Below are positions 8,893-17,499 of a DNA stretch of 64,000 nucleotides, in pieces. Source of the stretch: Paenibacillus glycanilyticus (GTDB lineage Bacteria; Bacillota; Bacilli; Paenibacillales; Paenibacillaceae); the NCBI RefSeq assembly GCF_023715145.1, contig NZ_JAMBNP010000012.1, forward strand, positions 62,001 through 126,000, given 5' to 3'. The position numbers and the translations under genes were made by a program. Numbering within the stretch: the stretch's first letter is position 1; each line of letters starts with the position of its first letter. The notes beneath the pieces were generated by a model. The model worked only from the letters and a program-made list of their open reading frames with translations, had not been told where the DNA came from and did not search any database.

Positions 8893-10413
8893 ATGATTTA
8901 TGCTGAGCCGGGTAAGCAGGATTCGAAGATTACGTTCAAGAAGCGGTACGATAACTACATAGGGGGAAGATGGACGCCTCCAACGCAAGGCCAATATTTC
9001 GAAAATGTTTCCCCCGTGAACAACGCGGCCTTCTGCGAGGTAGCCCGTTCCACCTCCGAGGATATTGAGCTTGCGCTGGATGCGGCGCATGCGGCAAAAG
9101 CCGCCTGGGGACGGACGTCGGCTGCGGAACGCGCCAATATCCTGAACAAGATTGCAGACCGAATAGAGAGCAATCTGGAGATGCTTGCCGTTGCGGAGAC
9201 CTGGGATAACGGCAAGCCGATCCGTGAATGCCTGGCAGCGGATCTGCCGCTTGCGATCGATCATTTCCGTTATTTTGCCGGCTGTATCCGGGCGCAGGAA
9301 GGCTCGCTCAGCCAGCTCGACAACGATACGGTTGCTTACCATTATCATGAACCGCTAGGCGTGGTTGGTCAGATCATCCCGTGGAACTTCCCGCTGTTGA
9401 TGGCTACCTGGAAGCTGGCCCCGGCGCTTGCCGCCGGCAACTGCGTGGTCCTGAAGCCTGCCGAGCAGACTCCGTCGTCGATCTGCGTTCTGATGGAGTT
9501 GATCGAGGATTTGCTGCCTGCAGGCGTTGTTAACATCGTTAACGGCTTCGGGCTGGAGGCGGGCAAGCCGCTGGCATCGAGCAGCCGGATTGCAAAGATC
9601 GCCTTCACGGGCGAGACCACAACCGGCCGGCTCATCATGCAATATGCCTCCCAGAATCTCATTCCGGTTACGCTGGAGCTTGGCGGCAAATCGCCAAACA
9701 TCTTCTTCGAGGATATTATGGCGAAGGACGATGCCTTCTTCGACAAGGCGCTCGAAGGCTTTACGTTGTTTGCGCTCAACCAAGGCGAAGTGTGTACCTG
9801 TCCGTCCCGCGCGCTCATTCAGGAGTCGATCTACGACAGCTTTATGGAGAAGGCGCTGCGGCGGGTTGCTTCGATCCGTCAAGGCAATCCGCTGGATACG
9901 GAAACGATGATCGGAGCTCAGGTGTCCACCGAGCAGATGGAGAAAATCTTAAGCTATATCGACATCGGCCGCCAGGAAGGGGCGGAATGCCTGATTGGCG
10001 GAGGACGCGCGGGGCTTGCCGGCGATATTTCGCAGGGCTATTATATTCAGCCGACGGTGCTTCGCGGGGATAACAGCATGAGGATTTTTCAGGAGGAGAT
10101 CTTTGGCCCCGTTGTAGCCGTCACCACCTTCCGTTCGCCGGAAGAAGCGCTGGCGATCGCCAATGATACGCTGTACGGGCTTGGCGCCGGCGTATGGACG
10201 CGGGATATCAACGCGGCGTTCCGGATGGGCCGTCAGATCGAAGCGGGGCGCGTCTGGACGAACTGCTATCATGCTTATCCTGCGCATGCGGCGTTTGGAG
10301 GCTACAAAATGTCCGGCGTTGGCCGCGAGAACCACAAGATGATGCTGTCTCATTACCAGCAAACGAAGAACCTGCTCGTCAGCTACAGCCCTGATGCGCT
10401 GGGCTTCTTCTAA
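8893..10413 (+). CDS. NAD(P)-dependent aldehyde dehydrogenase
   Basis: 506 residues with AAAGGAG upstream. It is a complete ALDH: YIGGRWTPP at the start, IPWNFPLLMATWKLAPALAAGN (Rossmann loop and the Asn that stabilises the oxyanion), LELGGKSPNIFF with general base Glu262, and NQGEVCTCPSR with the nucleophile Cys301. The sequence and the DUF779 partner fit the acetaldehyde/chloroacetaldehyde dehydrogenase group (AldA/ExaC type), which oxidises short aldehydes to acids in the cytoplasm. Sixteen bp separate it from the DUF779 gene, and both end at one strong terminator, so they form a two-gene operon. Confidence 0.93.
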   Translation: MIYAEPGKQDSKITFKKRYDNYIGGRWTPPTQGQYFENVSPVNNAAFCEVARSTSEDIELALDAAHAAKAAWGRTSAAERANILNKIADRIESNLEMLAVAETWDNGKPIRECLAADLPLAIDHFRYFAGCIRAQEGSLSQLDNDTVAYHYHEPLGVVGQIIPWNFPLLMATWKLAPALAAGNCVVLKPAEQTPSSICVLMELIEDLLPAGVVNIVNGFGLEAGKPLASSSRIAKIAFTGETTTGRLIMQYASQNLIPVTLELGGKSPNIFFEDIMAKDDAFFDKALEGFTLFALNQGEVCTCPSRALIQESIYDSFMEKALRRVASIRQGNPLDTETMIGAQVSTEQMEKILSYIDIGRQEGAECLIGGGRAGLAGDISQGYYIQPTVLRGDNSMRIFQEEIFGPVVAVTTFRSPEEALAIANDTLYGLGAGVWTRDINAAFRMGRQIEAGRVWTNCYHAYPAHAAFGGYKMSGVGRENHKMMLSHYQQTKNLLVSYSPDALGFF

Positions 10414-10428
10414 GAGGCCCGCCGGCTT

Positions 10429-10800
10429 ATGGCAGCGGAATCCGTGCTGAAGGTGCTTGCGACGGACAGCGCGCTTGAACTGATCGGGCGGCTTAGGGCC
10501 AAGTATGGCGACGTCATGTTTCATCAGTCGGGCGGATGCTGCGACGGCAGCTCGCCGATGTGCTTTCCGATCGGCGAACTCCTAATCGGCGAGCAGGATG
10601 TGTTGCTTGGCGAGATTGGCGGCGCCCCCTTTTATATGACCAAAGCGCAATACGAGTATTGGAAAAACACGCAGCTGATCATCGACGTTGTCCCCGGGCG
10701 GGGCGGGATGTTCTCGCTGGAAGGACCGGAGGGACTGAGATTCCTGACGAGATCCCGCGTCTTTACTGCAGGGGAGCTGCGAAGCTTGGGTCTGTTGTGA
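10429..10800 (+). CDS. DUF779 protein, partner of aldehyde dehydrogenase
   Basis: 123 residues. The segment HQSGGCCDGSSPMC near residues 34-47 is the conserved cysteine-rich signature of DUF779, followed by YMTKAQYEYWKNTQLIIDVVPGRGG. Family members nearly always sit next to an acetaldehyde-type dehydrogenase, as here. The role is not established; the four closely spaced cysteines would suit metal or redox chemistry (inference). Translation is probably coupled to the upstream ALDH gene, 16 bp away. Confidence 0.88.
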   Translation: MAAESVLKVLATDSALELIGRLRAKYGDVMFHQSGGCCDGSSPMCFPIGELLIGEQDVLLGEIGGAPFYMTKAQYEYWKNTQLIIDVVPGRGGMFSLEGPEGLRFLTRSRVFTAGELRSLGLL

Positions 10801-10804
10801 ATTT

Positions 10805-10852
10805 AAAACGGTCTCTGCTTTGCCTGAATCAGGCAAAGCAGAGACCGTTTTT
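10805..10852. terminator. Bidirectional terminator between DUF779 and the acidic miniprotein gene
   Basis: A 21 bp perfect inverted repeat (arms 10805-10825 and 10831-10851, loop GAATC) starting with AAAA and ending in TTTTT, so it can serve both convergent genes. Confidence 0.92.
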
Positions 10853-10864
10853 CGTAGGGTGCGT

Positions 10865-11068
10865 TTAGTTTTCCAGTTCCTCGTCTTCTTCATAGGCGCC
10901 GACGCGGTAATCATCGGTCTTCTCGCCGTCTTCCCAAATCTCGACGAACAGCGCGTCGCAGTTCTCGAAATCCTCCGGATTCAGCGCCTGCACTCTTTCC
11001 TCGTCGTCACCGACGTATACATTCTCCATCCCGTCTTCCGTGAACGAGACAACGACATAAATTTTCAT
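10865..11068 (-). CDS. Small acidic protein of unknown function
   Basis: 67 residues, MKIYVVVSFTEDGMENVYVG..., with about a third Asp/Glu. GGAGGG lies 8-13 bases before the ATG on the minus strand and the gene ends at a strong bidirectional terminator, both supporting a real gene. The predicted pattern is a beta hairpin followed by an acidic tail ending EEDEELEN. No family recognised. Confidence 0.75.
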   Translation of the reverse strand: MKIYVVVSFTEDGMENVYVGDDEERVQALNPEDFENCDALFVEIWEDGEKTDDYRVGAYEEDEELEN

Positions 11069-11224
11069 TGCTGCTGGCCCTCCAATGCAATTCTTTATTG
11101 AAGCAGTATACCATAAACGGCTTATCTCGCACCTGCCTTAATCAAGAGATTATGGCCATCATTTGAATCAGTCCCGGAAAAATGGGTAATAGTAGTGGAA
11201 GAGTTAGGAACGGGGGGATTGAAG

Positions 11225-12034
11225 GTGAAGTTTACGCCCGAGCAGCGGATTACGCTGCATGGTTTTAACAATTTGACGAAGTCGCTCAGCTTTAATATGT
11301 ACGATATCTGTTTTACGAAGACGAAGGAAGAGCGCGAGGCTTACATCGAATACATTGACGAGCAGTACAATTCGGACCGGCTTACGAAAATCTTAAAGCA
11401 GGTTGCCGACATCATCGGCGCGCATGTGCTTAATATTGCGAAGCAGGATTATGTCCCGCAAGGCGCGAGCGTCACGATACTGGTCTCGGAAGGGCCAATC
11501 GTTGAGGTGCCGAACGAATCGACGTATGACGAATCGCCGGGACCGCTCCCGGACAATGTTGTGCTCCAGCTCGACAAAAGCCATATTACCGTTCATACGT
11601 ATCCCGAATACCATCCGAGTGAAGGAATCAGTACCTTCCGTGCCGACATCGACGTTGCTACCTGCGGAGAAATCTCGCCGCTTAAGGCGCTGAATTATTT
11701 GATTCATTCGTTTGACACGGACATTATGACGATTGATTACCGGGTGCGGGGGTTTACGAGGGACATTAACGGCAACAAGCTGTTTATTGACCACGATATC
11801 AACTCGATCCAGAATTACATACCGGATGAAGTGATCGATCAGTACGATATGATTGACGTGAACGTGTATCAGGAAAATATTTTCCACACCAAATGCAAGC
11901 TGCGGGAATTCGATCTCAATAACTACCTGTTCGGCTATACGAAGGACAAGCTGAGCATGGACGAGCAGATCGAGATTACGGAGCGTCTGACGGACGAGAT
12001 GTACGAGATCTTTTACGGGAAAAATATTAAATGA
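11225..12034 (+). CDS. speD: S-adenosylmethionine decarboxylase proenzyme (E. coli-type)
   Basis: 269 residues from GTG at 11225, chosen because GGGGGG ends seven bases before it; an upstream GTG at 11195 would add ten residues without a ribosome site. The sequence is the long class-1A SpeD: LHGFNNLTKSLSFNMYDIC at the N-terminus and the self-cleavage site DKSHITVHTYPE, where the Ser (about residue 119) becomes the pyruvoyl group. The enzyme makes decarboxylated SAM for spermidine synthesis. No speE is next to it. Many Bacillus use the short SpeH form, so the long type is a lineage marker. A terminator follows. Confidence 0.93.
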   Translation: MKFTPEQRITLHGFNNLTKSLSFNMYDICFTKTKEEREAYIEYIDEQYNSDRLTKILKQVADIIGAHVLNIAKQDYVPQGASVTILVSEGPIVEVPNESTYDESPGPLPDNVVLQLDKSHITVHTYPEYHPSEGISTFRADIDVATCGEISPLKALNYLIHSFDTDIMTIDYRVRGFTRDINGNKLFIDHDINSIQNYIPDEVIDQYDMIDVNVYQENIFHTKCKLREFDLNNYLFGYTKDKLSMDEQIEITERLTDEMYEIFYGKNIK

Positions 12035-12043
12035 GCTTACGGA

Positions 12044-12072
12044 CCGGGGGAGGAAGCATCTCCCGGTTTTTT
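12044..12072 (+). terminator. Terminator of speD
   Basis: CCGGGGGA pairs with TCTCCCGG (12059-12066), then six T. Confidence 0.85.
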
Positions 12073-12185
12073 GGCGCGTCCCGCTGACCTATACACCGGC
12101 ATGAAACGCGATTCGTCGCCAATAGATGGCGAAATCGCCTTATGGTATGATAAAGCAAATTCATGTTTATGGGGGAGAACCATTT

Positions 12186-12674
12186 ATGGCATTAGAGATT
12201 GAACGCAAATTTTTGCTGGCGGTACCATATGAGCAGCTGGAGGGCCGGATTCAGGTCCGCTCGGAGCAGCGGATTGAGCAGACGTATTTGGCACTGGAAG
12301 CCGACCAGGAGCTGCGCGTACGCCGGATTACGGACGTGGGCAGCGGCGAAGTGACGTATACGCATACGTTTAAGAAGGGCTTTGGCATTAAGCGCGAGGA
12401 AGTCGAGTATTCCATAAATGAGGGACTATATGAGCAGGTCGTGAAGGCGTTTGGAGCGGTGGCTCTAACGAAGAACCGCATTACGGCGGATTGGAACGGT
12501 ATCATCATAGAGATCGATGTGTATGACCAGATCCAATTAACTGTGCTTGAGGTGGAATTCGACTCCGAGGAGGCGGCGAATGCTTTCGCGGCACCGGACT
12601 GGTTCGGCCAGGACATCAGCAGCTCGAAGGAGTACAGCAACAAGACCGTCTGGAAGCAGCTGCAGCAGAAGTAG
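12186..12674 (+). CDS. CYTH-domain protein
   Basis: 162 residues from the ATG at 12186, preceded by GGGGGAG; a longer frame upstream lacks a ribosome site. It opens with EIERKFL, the CYTH signature, and carries the charged strand pattern of the tunnel (ELRVRRI, YTHTFKKGFGIKREEVEY, VLEVEFDSEEAANAF). CYTH proteins bind polyphosphate-containing substrates with a divalent metal; bacterial ones hydrolyse inorganic triphosphate. First gene of a three-gene set with the P-loop protein (12 bp later) and an unknown. Confidence 0.9.
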   Translation: MALEIERKFLLAVPYEQLEGRIQVRSEQRIEQTYLALEADQELRVRRITDVGSGEVTYTHTFKKGFGIKREEVEYSINEGLYEQVVKAFGAVALTKNRITADWNGIIIEIDVYDQIQLTVLEVEFDSEEAANAFAAPDWFGQDISSSKEYSNKTVWKQLQQK

Positions 12675-12686
12675 GAGGCGGATTAG

Positions 12687-13280
12687 ATGCGTAAGCTTGT
12701 GTTTTTCGTAGGCGGCGCGGGCGCGGGGAAAACTACGCTGGCTAAAGCGCTTGCTCGCAAACGCGGCGTGGCGGTATTCGATATGGATACGATGCTGCGG
12801 CCTGCTGCCGTGCAGATCATGACGGTCGCGGGGCTGGATCCAAATGACCGCGATTCGGAAGAATATAAGGTGCTGTGCCGGGATCTGGGCTATCGGATTA
12901 CGATGGATGCAGCGCTTGAGAATATTGATATAGGTACGGATGCCTTTGTTATCGGACCTTTCACGAAAGAGATCGGAGATCCGTCCTGGCTTGTGAAGGA
13001 ATTGGCTTCCGTTGGCGCCTCTGTGCAGGATGTGGACGTGAAGGCGGTTATGGTCTATTTGCAGAATGACCGGCAGCATTACAGCCGGATCGAGAAACGC
13101 GGGCTGGAGACCGATCAATACAAGCTGGAGCATTGGGAGTCCTTCAGCCGTTCGCTAGCGAAGAAAACGCTGGCTTGGGAGCTGCCGGAATCGTCGGTAC
13201 TGTATTACGATAACTCTCCGGCAATGGAGGAAGAGGCGCTTCAGCGGCTGGAGAGGTTTGTGTATGGCGATGTTATTTGA
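12687..13280 (+). CDS. P-loop NTPase, small-molecule kinase-like
   Basis: 197 residues with GGAGGCGG upstream. Walker A is GGAGAGKTT at residues 9-17, near the N-terminus as in AAA_33/kinase-type P-loop proteins, and the strand ending AVFDMDTM at about 31-38 supplies the next acidic residues. No sensor or lid motif shows the substrate. It lies between CYTH and the hypothetical gene that overlaps its end by 17 bp, so the three are probably translated together. A nucleotide or phosphometabolite kinase is the most likely role; inference only. Confidence 0.8.
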   Translation: MRKLVFFVGGAGAGKTTLAKALARKRGVAVFDMDTMLRPAAVQIMTVAGLDPNDRDSEEYKVLCRDLGYRITMDAALENIDIGTDAFVIGPFTKEIGDPSWLVKELASVGASVQDVDVKAVMVYLQNDRQHYSRIEKRGLETDQYKLEHWESFSRSLAKKTLAWELPESSVLYYDNSPAMEEEALQRLERFVYGDVI

Positions 13281-13806
13281 CCCGACCATCTTTGATAACC
13301 TGAAGATCGCTTTGGAAAACCAGCTGTATGATTTGGACAACCTGGATGAACGGGTGAGGATCGTTAATCGCGTGGACCGTCTCGATATGGCCGTCATGTC
13401 GCGCGAGTTCGCGCTGCAATTTATCCTGGCCGGAGGCGAGCGGTCAAAGCGGATTATTGGCGAGATCCGGCTCGATACGTCACTCCGCGATTTGGCGGCC
13501 GAGCTGCTGGAGCTGCAGGAGGGCGATCCGCCGGGCTGCAGTCTTCGCCTGCTCTTCCATCTGAAGGTGACGGATGCGGACGCGCATTGTCCTCGAATTG
13601 AAGCGGCTCTGCGCGGGCAATGGGGAGCGGAACTGTCGCTCACCCAGACGCTTTGCTTTGTCTACGGCGGTGAACGCGGCAGCGGGAATTACAAGAACAC
13701 GGTGGAGCTCCGCTTCAACCGCCGGATTGACGAGGAGCAAATGAATGATTTGCCCGAGCTGCTCGAGCATATGATGCTTACGCTCGAGGTACTGGAGCGG
13801 CTGTAG
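13264..13806 (+). CDS. Protein of unknown function in the CYTH operon
   Basis: 180 residues from ATG 13264, where GGAGAGG ends seven bases upstream; this start overlaps the P-loop gene by 17 bp. The sequence is soluble and mixed alpha/beta: an N-terminal helical part (DNLKIALENQLYDLDNLDERV), a central LRLLFHLKV strand, and an acidic C-terminal helix with MMLTLEVLERL. No motif recognised. Context with CYTH and a P-loop protein hints at nucleotide or polyphosphate metabolism (inference). Confidence 0.8.
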   Translation: MAMLFDPTIFDNLKIALENQLYDLDNLDERVRIVNRVDRLDMAVMSREFALQFILAGGERSKRIIGEIRLDTSLRDLAAELLELQEGDPPGCSLRLLFHLKVTDADAHCPRIEAALRGQWGAELSLTQTLCFVYGGERGSGNYKNTVELRFNRRIDEEQMNDLPELLEHMMLTLEVLERL

Positions 13807-13832
13807 CCTTGAATAGAGGATGGATGAAACGA

Positions 13833-13867
13833 GTGGCCATGCATGATTCATGCTGGCCGCTTTTTTT
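13833..13867. terminator. Terminator after the CYTH operon, shared with the convergent lacI-type gene
   Basis: GTGGCCATGCATGA pairs with TCATGCTGGCCGC, then seven T on the + strand. Confidence 0.8.
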
Positions 13868-13871
13868 ATGC

Positions 13872-14921
13872 CTATCGTCCGTTCGGAGCTCCTTGGCTGT
13901 CTCGGAGCACAACCGGACCTGTCGAACCTCTGACAAGCAGCCGGGTAGACAACAGCGTCTCCGTGCGCGGCTGCTCGGAATCGTTAAGCCGGCTGATCAG
14001 CTTCTCGACCGCGCAACGCGCGTACAGCTGAAGATCGACATCTACCGTTGTTATTGGCGGGGTAGCAAGTCTGGAGAGGTAGCCGTTGTCGAAGCTGACG
14101 ACGGAGATATCCTCCGGCACATTCATTCCCATCTGCTGCAAAGCCGAATTCACCATAAAGCCAAACCCGTCGTTGACGCAGAACCAGGCGGTCGGCAAAT
14201 CGGCCATTCCCTCGAGCAACGATCGAATTTCCCCGCTTTCTTCCTTCGCCGTGGTTACGATCCATTGCTCTTTAAGTTCGATCCCCAGCTCAAAAGCTGC
14301 CAGGCGCATCCCTTCGAGCCTTTCGTAATAGCTTGGCGAGATGCGGATATTCCCCATGTATCCAATGTCCCGGTGCCCTAAACCGGCCAAATGACGGATC
14401 GCTTCGTATGCGCTGAACCGGTTGTTGGTCAGTATAGAGTCGGCCGCAAGGTCGGGGTGGTGATGGTCAATCAGTATGGAAGGAATGCCGGTCTCGAGAA
14501 CCGCGCGAATATAAGGCGTCGTTATATGAGACAAAATGAGAATGCCGTCTACGGCGCGCTGCTGAATAAAAGGCGGCAGCGTAAGGGAGGCTGCGTCCTC
14601 CGGGCTGATGGACTGAATAATGAGCTCCATGCCCCTTTGTTTCAATTCCTTATCGACGCTGAGATATATGTCGCCAAAGAAGCTCTTCATGGAGAACGCA
14701 TAATTGGAAGCGATCAAGGCAATCGTACGAGGACCCGAATATGTCGAATTTGGCTGTTGGGCCCTCTTGCCGTACACATAGCCCATATCGTCGGCCGTCT
14801 GCATGATCAATCGGCGCGTCTCATCGCTTACGCCCGGTTTGCCGGTGAGCGCTTGAGAAATAGAATTCTTGGACAACCTTAGTTTATCTGCGATATCCTG
14901 CATCGTAGTTTTTCTGTTCAC
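13872..14921 (-). CDS. LacI-family transcriptional repressor
   Basis: 349 residues from the GTG at 14921, which has GGAGG seven bases upstream; the open frame extends further but the DNA-binding domain begins here. The LacI helix-turn-helix TMQDIADKLRLSKNSISQAL with the hinge helix follows at once, then a periplasmic-binding-protein-like sensor (RTIALIASNYAFSMKSFFGDI, ILILSHI, DISVVSFDNGYLSRLATPPITTVD). It is divergent from the sugar ABC importer/GH130 operon, and LacI-like palindromes lie in the gap, so it most likely represses that operon until a mannoside-type inducer binds. Confidence 0.93.
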   Translation of the reverse strand: MNRKTTMQDIADKLRLSKNSISQALTGKPGVSDETRRLIMQTADDMGYVYGKRAQQPNSTYSGPRTIALIASNYAFSMKSFFGDIYLSVDKELKQRGMELIIQSISPEDAASLTLPPFIQQRAVDGILILSHITTPYIRAVLETGIPSILIDHHHPDLAADSILTNNRFSAYEAIRHLAGLGHRDIGYMGNIRISPSYYERLEGMRLAAFELGIELKEQWIVTTAKEESGEIRSLLEGMADLPTAWFCVNDGFGFMVNSALQQMGMNVPEDISVVSFDNGYLSRLATPPITTVDVDLQLYARCAVEKLISRLNDSEQPRTETLLSTRLLVRGSTGPVVLRDSQGAPNGR

Positions 14922-15073
14922 AAGGTAACCTCCGTTGGAATTTGGGACTGCGACAAGTGCAAAATGCCCAAATAAAGCTGGTTGTCTTTCATTGTTCCCG
15001 TTCCTCGAAAGAGTGTCAAGCAAGCTCTTCATGAATTGGATGAGCGGAATCAAAACAAACATCCTGCATACAA

Positions 15074-15087
15074 TTGTAACGTTACAA
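15074..15087. promoter_or_regulatory. Perfect 14 bp palindrome, candidate LacI operator O1
   Basis: TTGTAACGTTACAA has the central CG and twofold symmetry typical of LacI-family operators. It sits about 150 bp before the lacI-type start codon and ~60 bp before the ABC-operon promoter, so a tetramer or two dimers could bridge it with the site at 15181. Another palindrome, TTTGTCGACAAA, lies at 15119-15130. Confidence 0.6.
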
Positions 15088-15145
15088 AACAAAATAGTAA
15101 AGTTAATTGTAATGTTCGTTTGTCGACAAAATTCGATAAAATCAC

Positions 15146-15174
15146 TTGACAAAGAGGTGCTTACGACGCATAAT
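15146..15174 (+). promoter_or_regulatory. Promoter of the sugar ABC/GH130 operon
   Basis: TTGACA (15146-15151), 17 bp spacer, CATAAT (15169-15174). Confidence 0.8.
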
Positions 15175-15180
15175 CTAGGT

Positions 15181-15194
15181 AGCAAACGCTTTCA
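15181..15194. promoter_or_regulatory. LacI/CcpA-type operator on the transcription start of the ABC operon
   Basis: AGCAAACGCTTTCA; on the other strand TGAAAGCGTTTGCT, close to the cre consensus for CcpA and to LacI operators generally. Its position at about +1 predicts direct repression. Whether the neighbouring LacI protein, CcpA or both bind cannot be told from sequence. Confidence 0.65.
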
Positions 15195-15273
15195 GTTACT
15201 TTACGTCATGTCGCTTTACATGACAGGTTTATTTTTGTAATTATAAATCATGTTTCCGGGAGGTTATTGATCA

Positions 15274-16608
15274 ATGAAGAAAAAAACACCGATTTTGCTT
15301 ACGGCTGTCGCGGCGCTTGGCATGCTCAGCGCCTGCTCCACCGGCCAAGGCGGCCAGGCTCAGACGGGAAACAACTCGTCAAACGGGGGCAAGGTAACGA
15401 CAATTGAATTCTGGGCGGCTCCAAACCCGACCCAGCAAGCTTATTGGCAAGAGCTCGCCAAAGCCTACGAGGCAACTAACGATAAGGTGAAGATCAATGT
15501 CAGCGCCATTAAGGAATCCCCAACGTCCGAGGCCAGCATTCAATCGGCCATCGCGGCGAAGAGCGCGCCGACGATTTCCGAGAACATCAACCGCGGCTTC
15601 GCCGCGCAGCTGTCCAACAGTAAGGCGCTTGTGCCGCTCGATACGCTGGAGGGCTACGACGAAATCATTCAAAGCCGCAGCATGACCAAAACGATCGAGC
15701 CATGGAAATTCGCGGACGGCCATCAGTACGTGCTGCCGATCTACTCCAACCCGATGCTGTTCGGATGGCGCCTGGACGTTCTGAAGGAGCTCGGCTATAA
15801 CGAACCGCCTAAGACTTACAGCGAAGTGCTTGAGGTGACGAAGAAGCTGAAGGCGAAATACGGAGACAAGAAATTCCTGTGGGCAAAGCCGGATCTTGCC
15901 GATCCTACGGCGTGGAAACGCTGGTTCGACTTCTACATGCTGTATGACGCGGCTTCCAACGGCAATAAGTTCATCGAAGGCGATAAGTTCACCGGAGACG
16001 AGAAAGCCGGAACCGCAGTGCTTACCTTTGTTGACAATCTGCGCAAGGAGAACGGTCTGCTGTCCCGCCAGGTGACGGATCCGTTCGAGAACGGAACGGG
16101 CATCTTCACCGACGTTGGTCCATGGACCTTCACGACCTGGGCAGCGAAATATCCTAACCTGAAGTTTAACGAAACGTTCGCGCTTAGCATGCCGCCTGTG
16201 CCGGACGACGTTGATCCGGCGCAAAGCAAAACGTTCGCCGACACGAAAGGACTCGTCATCTACGCTTCCTCGACGAAAGAGCAGCAGCAGGCAGCCCTTG
16301 ATTTCATCAAATGGGTGTACAGCGACGCGAAGAACGACGCCAAGTGGTTTGAGCAGACAAATCTGCCGCCGGCTCGCGACGACCTGTCGACGAACGATTC
16401 GTTCAAGGTCATTCTGGATGAGAAACCTCAACTGAAGCCATACGCGGATAACGTGCCGAATGCCGTGCCGCCGATGGACAATGCCAAATACAACGACCTG
16501 CAGACGATTATCGGCGAGCAGGCATTCAATAAAGTCGTCAAAGGCGAAATCGCTCCAACTGAGGGCTGGGCGGCGATGAAGGCTGCTTTGGAAAAAGCCC
16601 TGAAGTAA
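15274..16608 (+). CDS. Sugar ABC transporter substrate-binding lipoprotein
   Basis: 444 residues. A type II signal peptide ends in the lipobox LSAC (Cys at about residue 21), followed by a Gly/Ser/Asn-rich linker, so the protein is anchored outside the membrane. The rest is a cluster-B/MalE-like binding protein (IEFWAAPNPTQQAYWQELAKAYE, PTISENINRGFAAQL, GPWTFTTWAAKYP). It delivers an oligosaccharide to the two permeases encoded next. With GH130 in the same operon the ligand is probably a beta-mannoside (inference). Ribosome site GGGAGG precedes the ATG. Confidence 0.93.
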   Translation: MKKKTPILLTAVAALGMLSACSTGQGGQAQTGNNSSNGGKVTTIEFWAAPNPTQQAYWQELAKAYEATNDKVKINVSAIKESPTSEASIQSAIAAKSAPTISENINRGFAAQLSNSKALVPLDTLEGYDEIIQSRSMTKTIEPWKFADGHQYVLPIYSNPMLFGWRLDVLKELGYNEPPKTYSEVLEVTKKLKAKYGDKKFLWAKPDLADPTAWKRWFDFYMLYDAASNGNKFIEGDKFTGDEKAGTAVLTFVDNLRKENGLLSRQVTDPFENGTGIFTDVGPWTFTTWAAKYPNLKFNETFALSMPPVPDDVDPAQSKTFADTKGLVIYASSTKEQQQAALDFIKWVYSDAKNDAKWFEQTNLPPARDDLSTNDSFKVILDEKPQLKPYADNVPNAVPPMDNAKYNDLQTIIGEQAFNKVVKGEIAPTEGWAAMKAALEKALK

Positions 16609-16623
16609 GGGAGGCTCCTACTC

Positions 16624-17499
16624 ATGGACCAACGCAATAACAAACTGGGCTGGTTATTTACCAGCCCATATCTCATCTATTCCTTGATCTTCTTTTTCGG
16701 GCCGCTAATCTGGTCGTTCTTCCTGTCCATCACAGACTGGGACCTGATTGCCCCGACATTTAATTTCGTAGGCTTTGCCAACTTCATGGACGCCTTGCAG
16801 GATTCGAGCGTGCATGCGGCCTTCTGGAATACGTACAAGTTCATGATGATCTTCGTTCCGCTCGTTATCGTATTGGCGATCGGCGTGGCGGTGCTCGTGC
16901 ACGGGCTGCACCGGTTCAAGAGCCTGTTCCTGATCGGGTTCTTCCTGCCTTACCTGAGCTCTGGCGTTGTTAGCGCGCTGATCGTGAAAGGATTGCTGTC
17001 CTATACGAGCCCGGTAAACGTCTCTTTGCGCAGTATTGGGCTGGACATCAACTGGCTGGGCTCGCCTTTCTCGGCGCTCTGCGTGGTAGGCGCAATTCTC
17101 GCTTGGAAGTTCACGGGCTATTACGCGCTTATTATTACTTCGGGTCTTGAGAGCATAGACAAGGAAGTGTATGAGGCAGCCGCGATTGACGGCGTGAAGG
17201 ACAGCCAGCGGTTCTGGCGCATTACGCTTCCGCTGCTGTATCCGTCGCTGTATACGACGCTCATTCTCGCGTTTGGCGTCACCTTTGGCATTTTCACCGA
17301 GGTGTATCAATTGACGGGCGGCGGACCGGGTCATGCGACGAATACGTGGCAGATGGAAATTTTCAAGCAGGCCTTCCAGAACATGCAGGTCGGCTACGCA
17401 TCCGCGGTAGCGCTGCTGGCTTCGGTGGCGACATTTATTTCTATCTTCGTTATCCGCAAAATTTTGGAGATATGGGGGAAACGCAATGGTTGGGTCTAA
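16624..17499 (+). CDS. Sugar ABC transporter permease, MalF/UgpA-like
   Basis: 291 residues with six predicted membrane helices, starting SPYLIYSLIFFFGPLIWSFF. The EAA loop that docks to the ATPase is EAAAIDGVKDSQRFWRITLP at about residues 181-200, a good match to EAAxxDGAxxxxxFxxIxLP. It forms the inner-membrane channel with the next gene, which it overlaps by 14 bp. Confidence 0.93.
   Translation: MDQRNNKLGWLFTSPYLIYSLIFFFGPLIWSFFLSITDWDLIAPTFNFVGFANFMDALQDSSVHAAFWNTYKFMMIFVPLVIVLAIGVAVLVHGLHRFKSLFLIGFFLPYLSSGVVSALIVKGLLSYTSPVNVSLRSIGLDINWLGSPFSALCVVGAILAWKFTGYYALIITSGLESIDKEVYEAAAIDGVKDSQRFWRITLPLLYPSLYTTLILAFGVTFGIFTEVYQLTGGGPGHATNTWQMEIFKQAFQNMQVGYASAVALLASVATFISIFVIRKILEIWGKRNGWV

Noticed and set aside
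15119..15130. TTTGTCGACAAA as a third LacI operator
   Set aside because: It is a perfect palindrome but has a different core from the other two sites; kept only as a mention.
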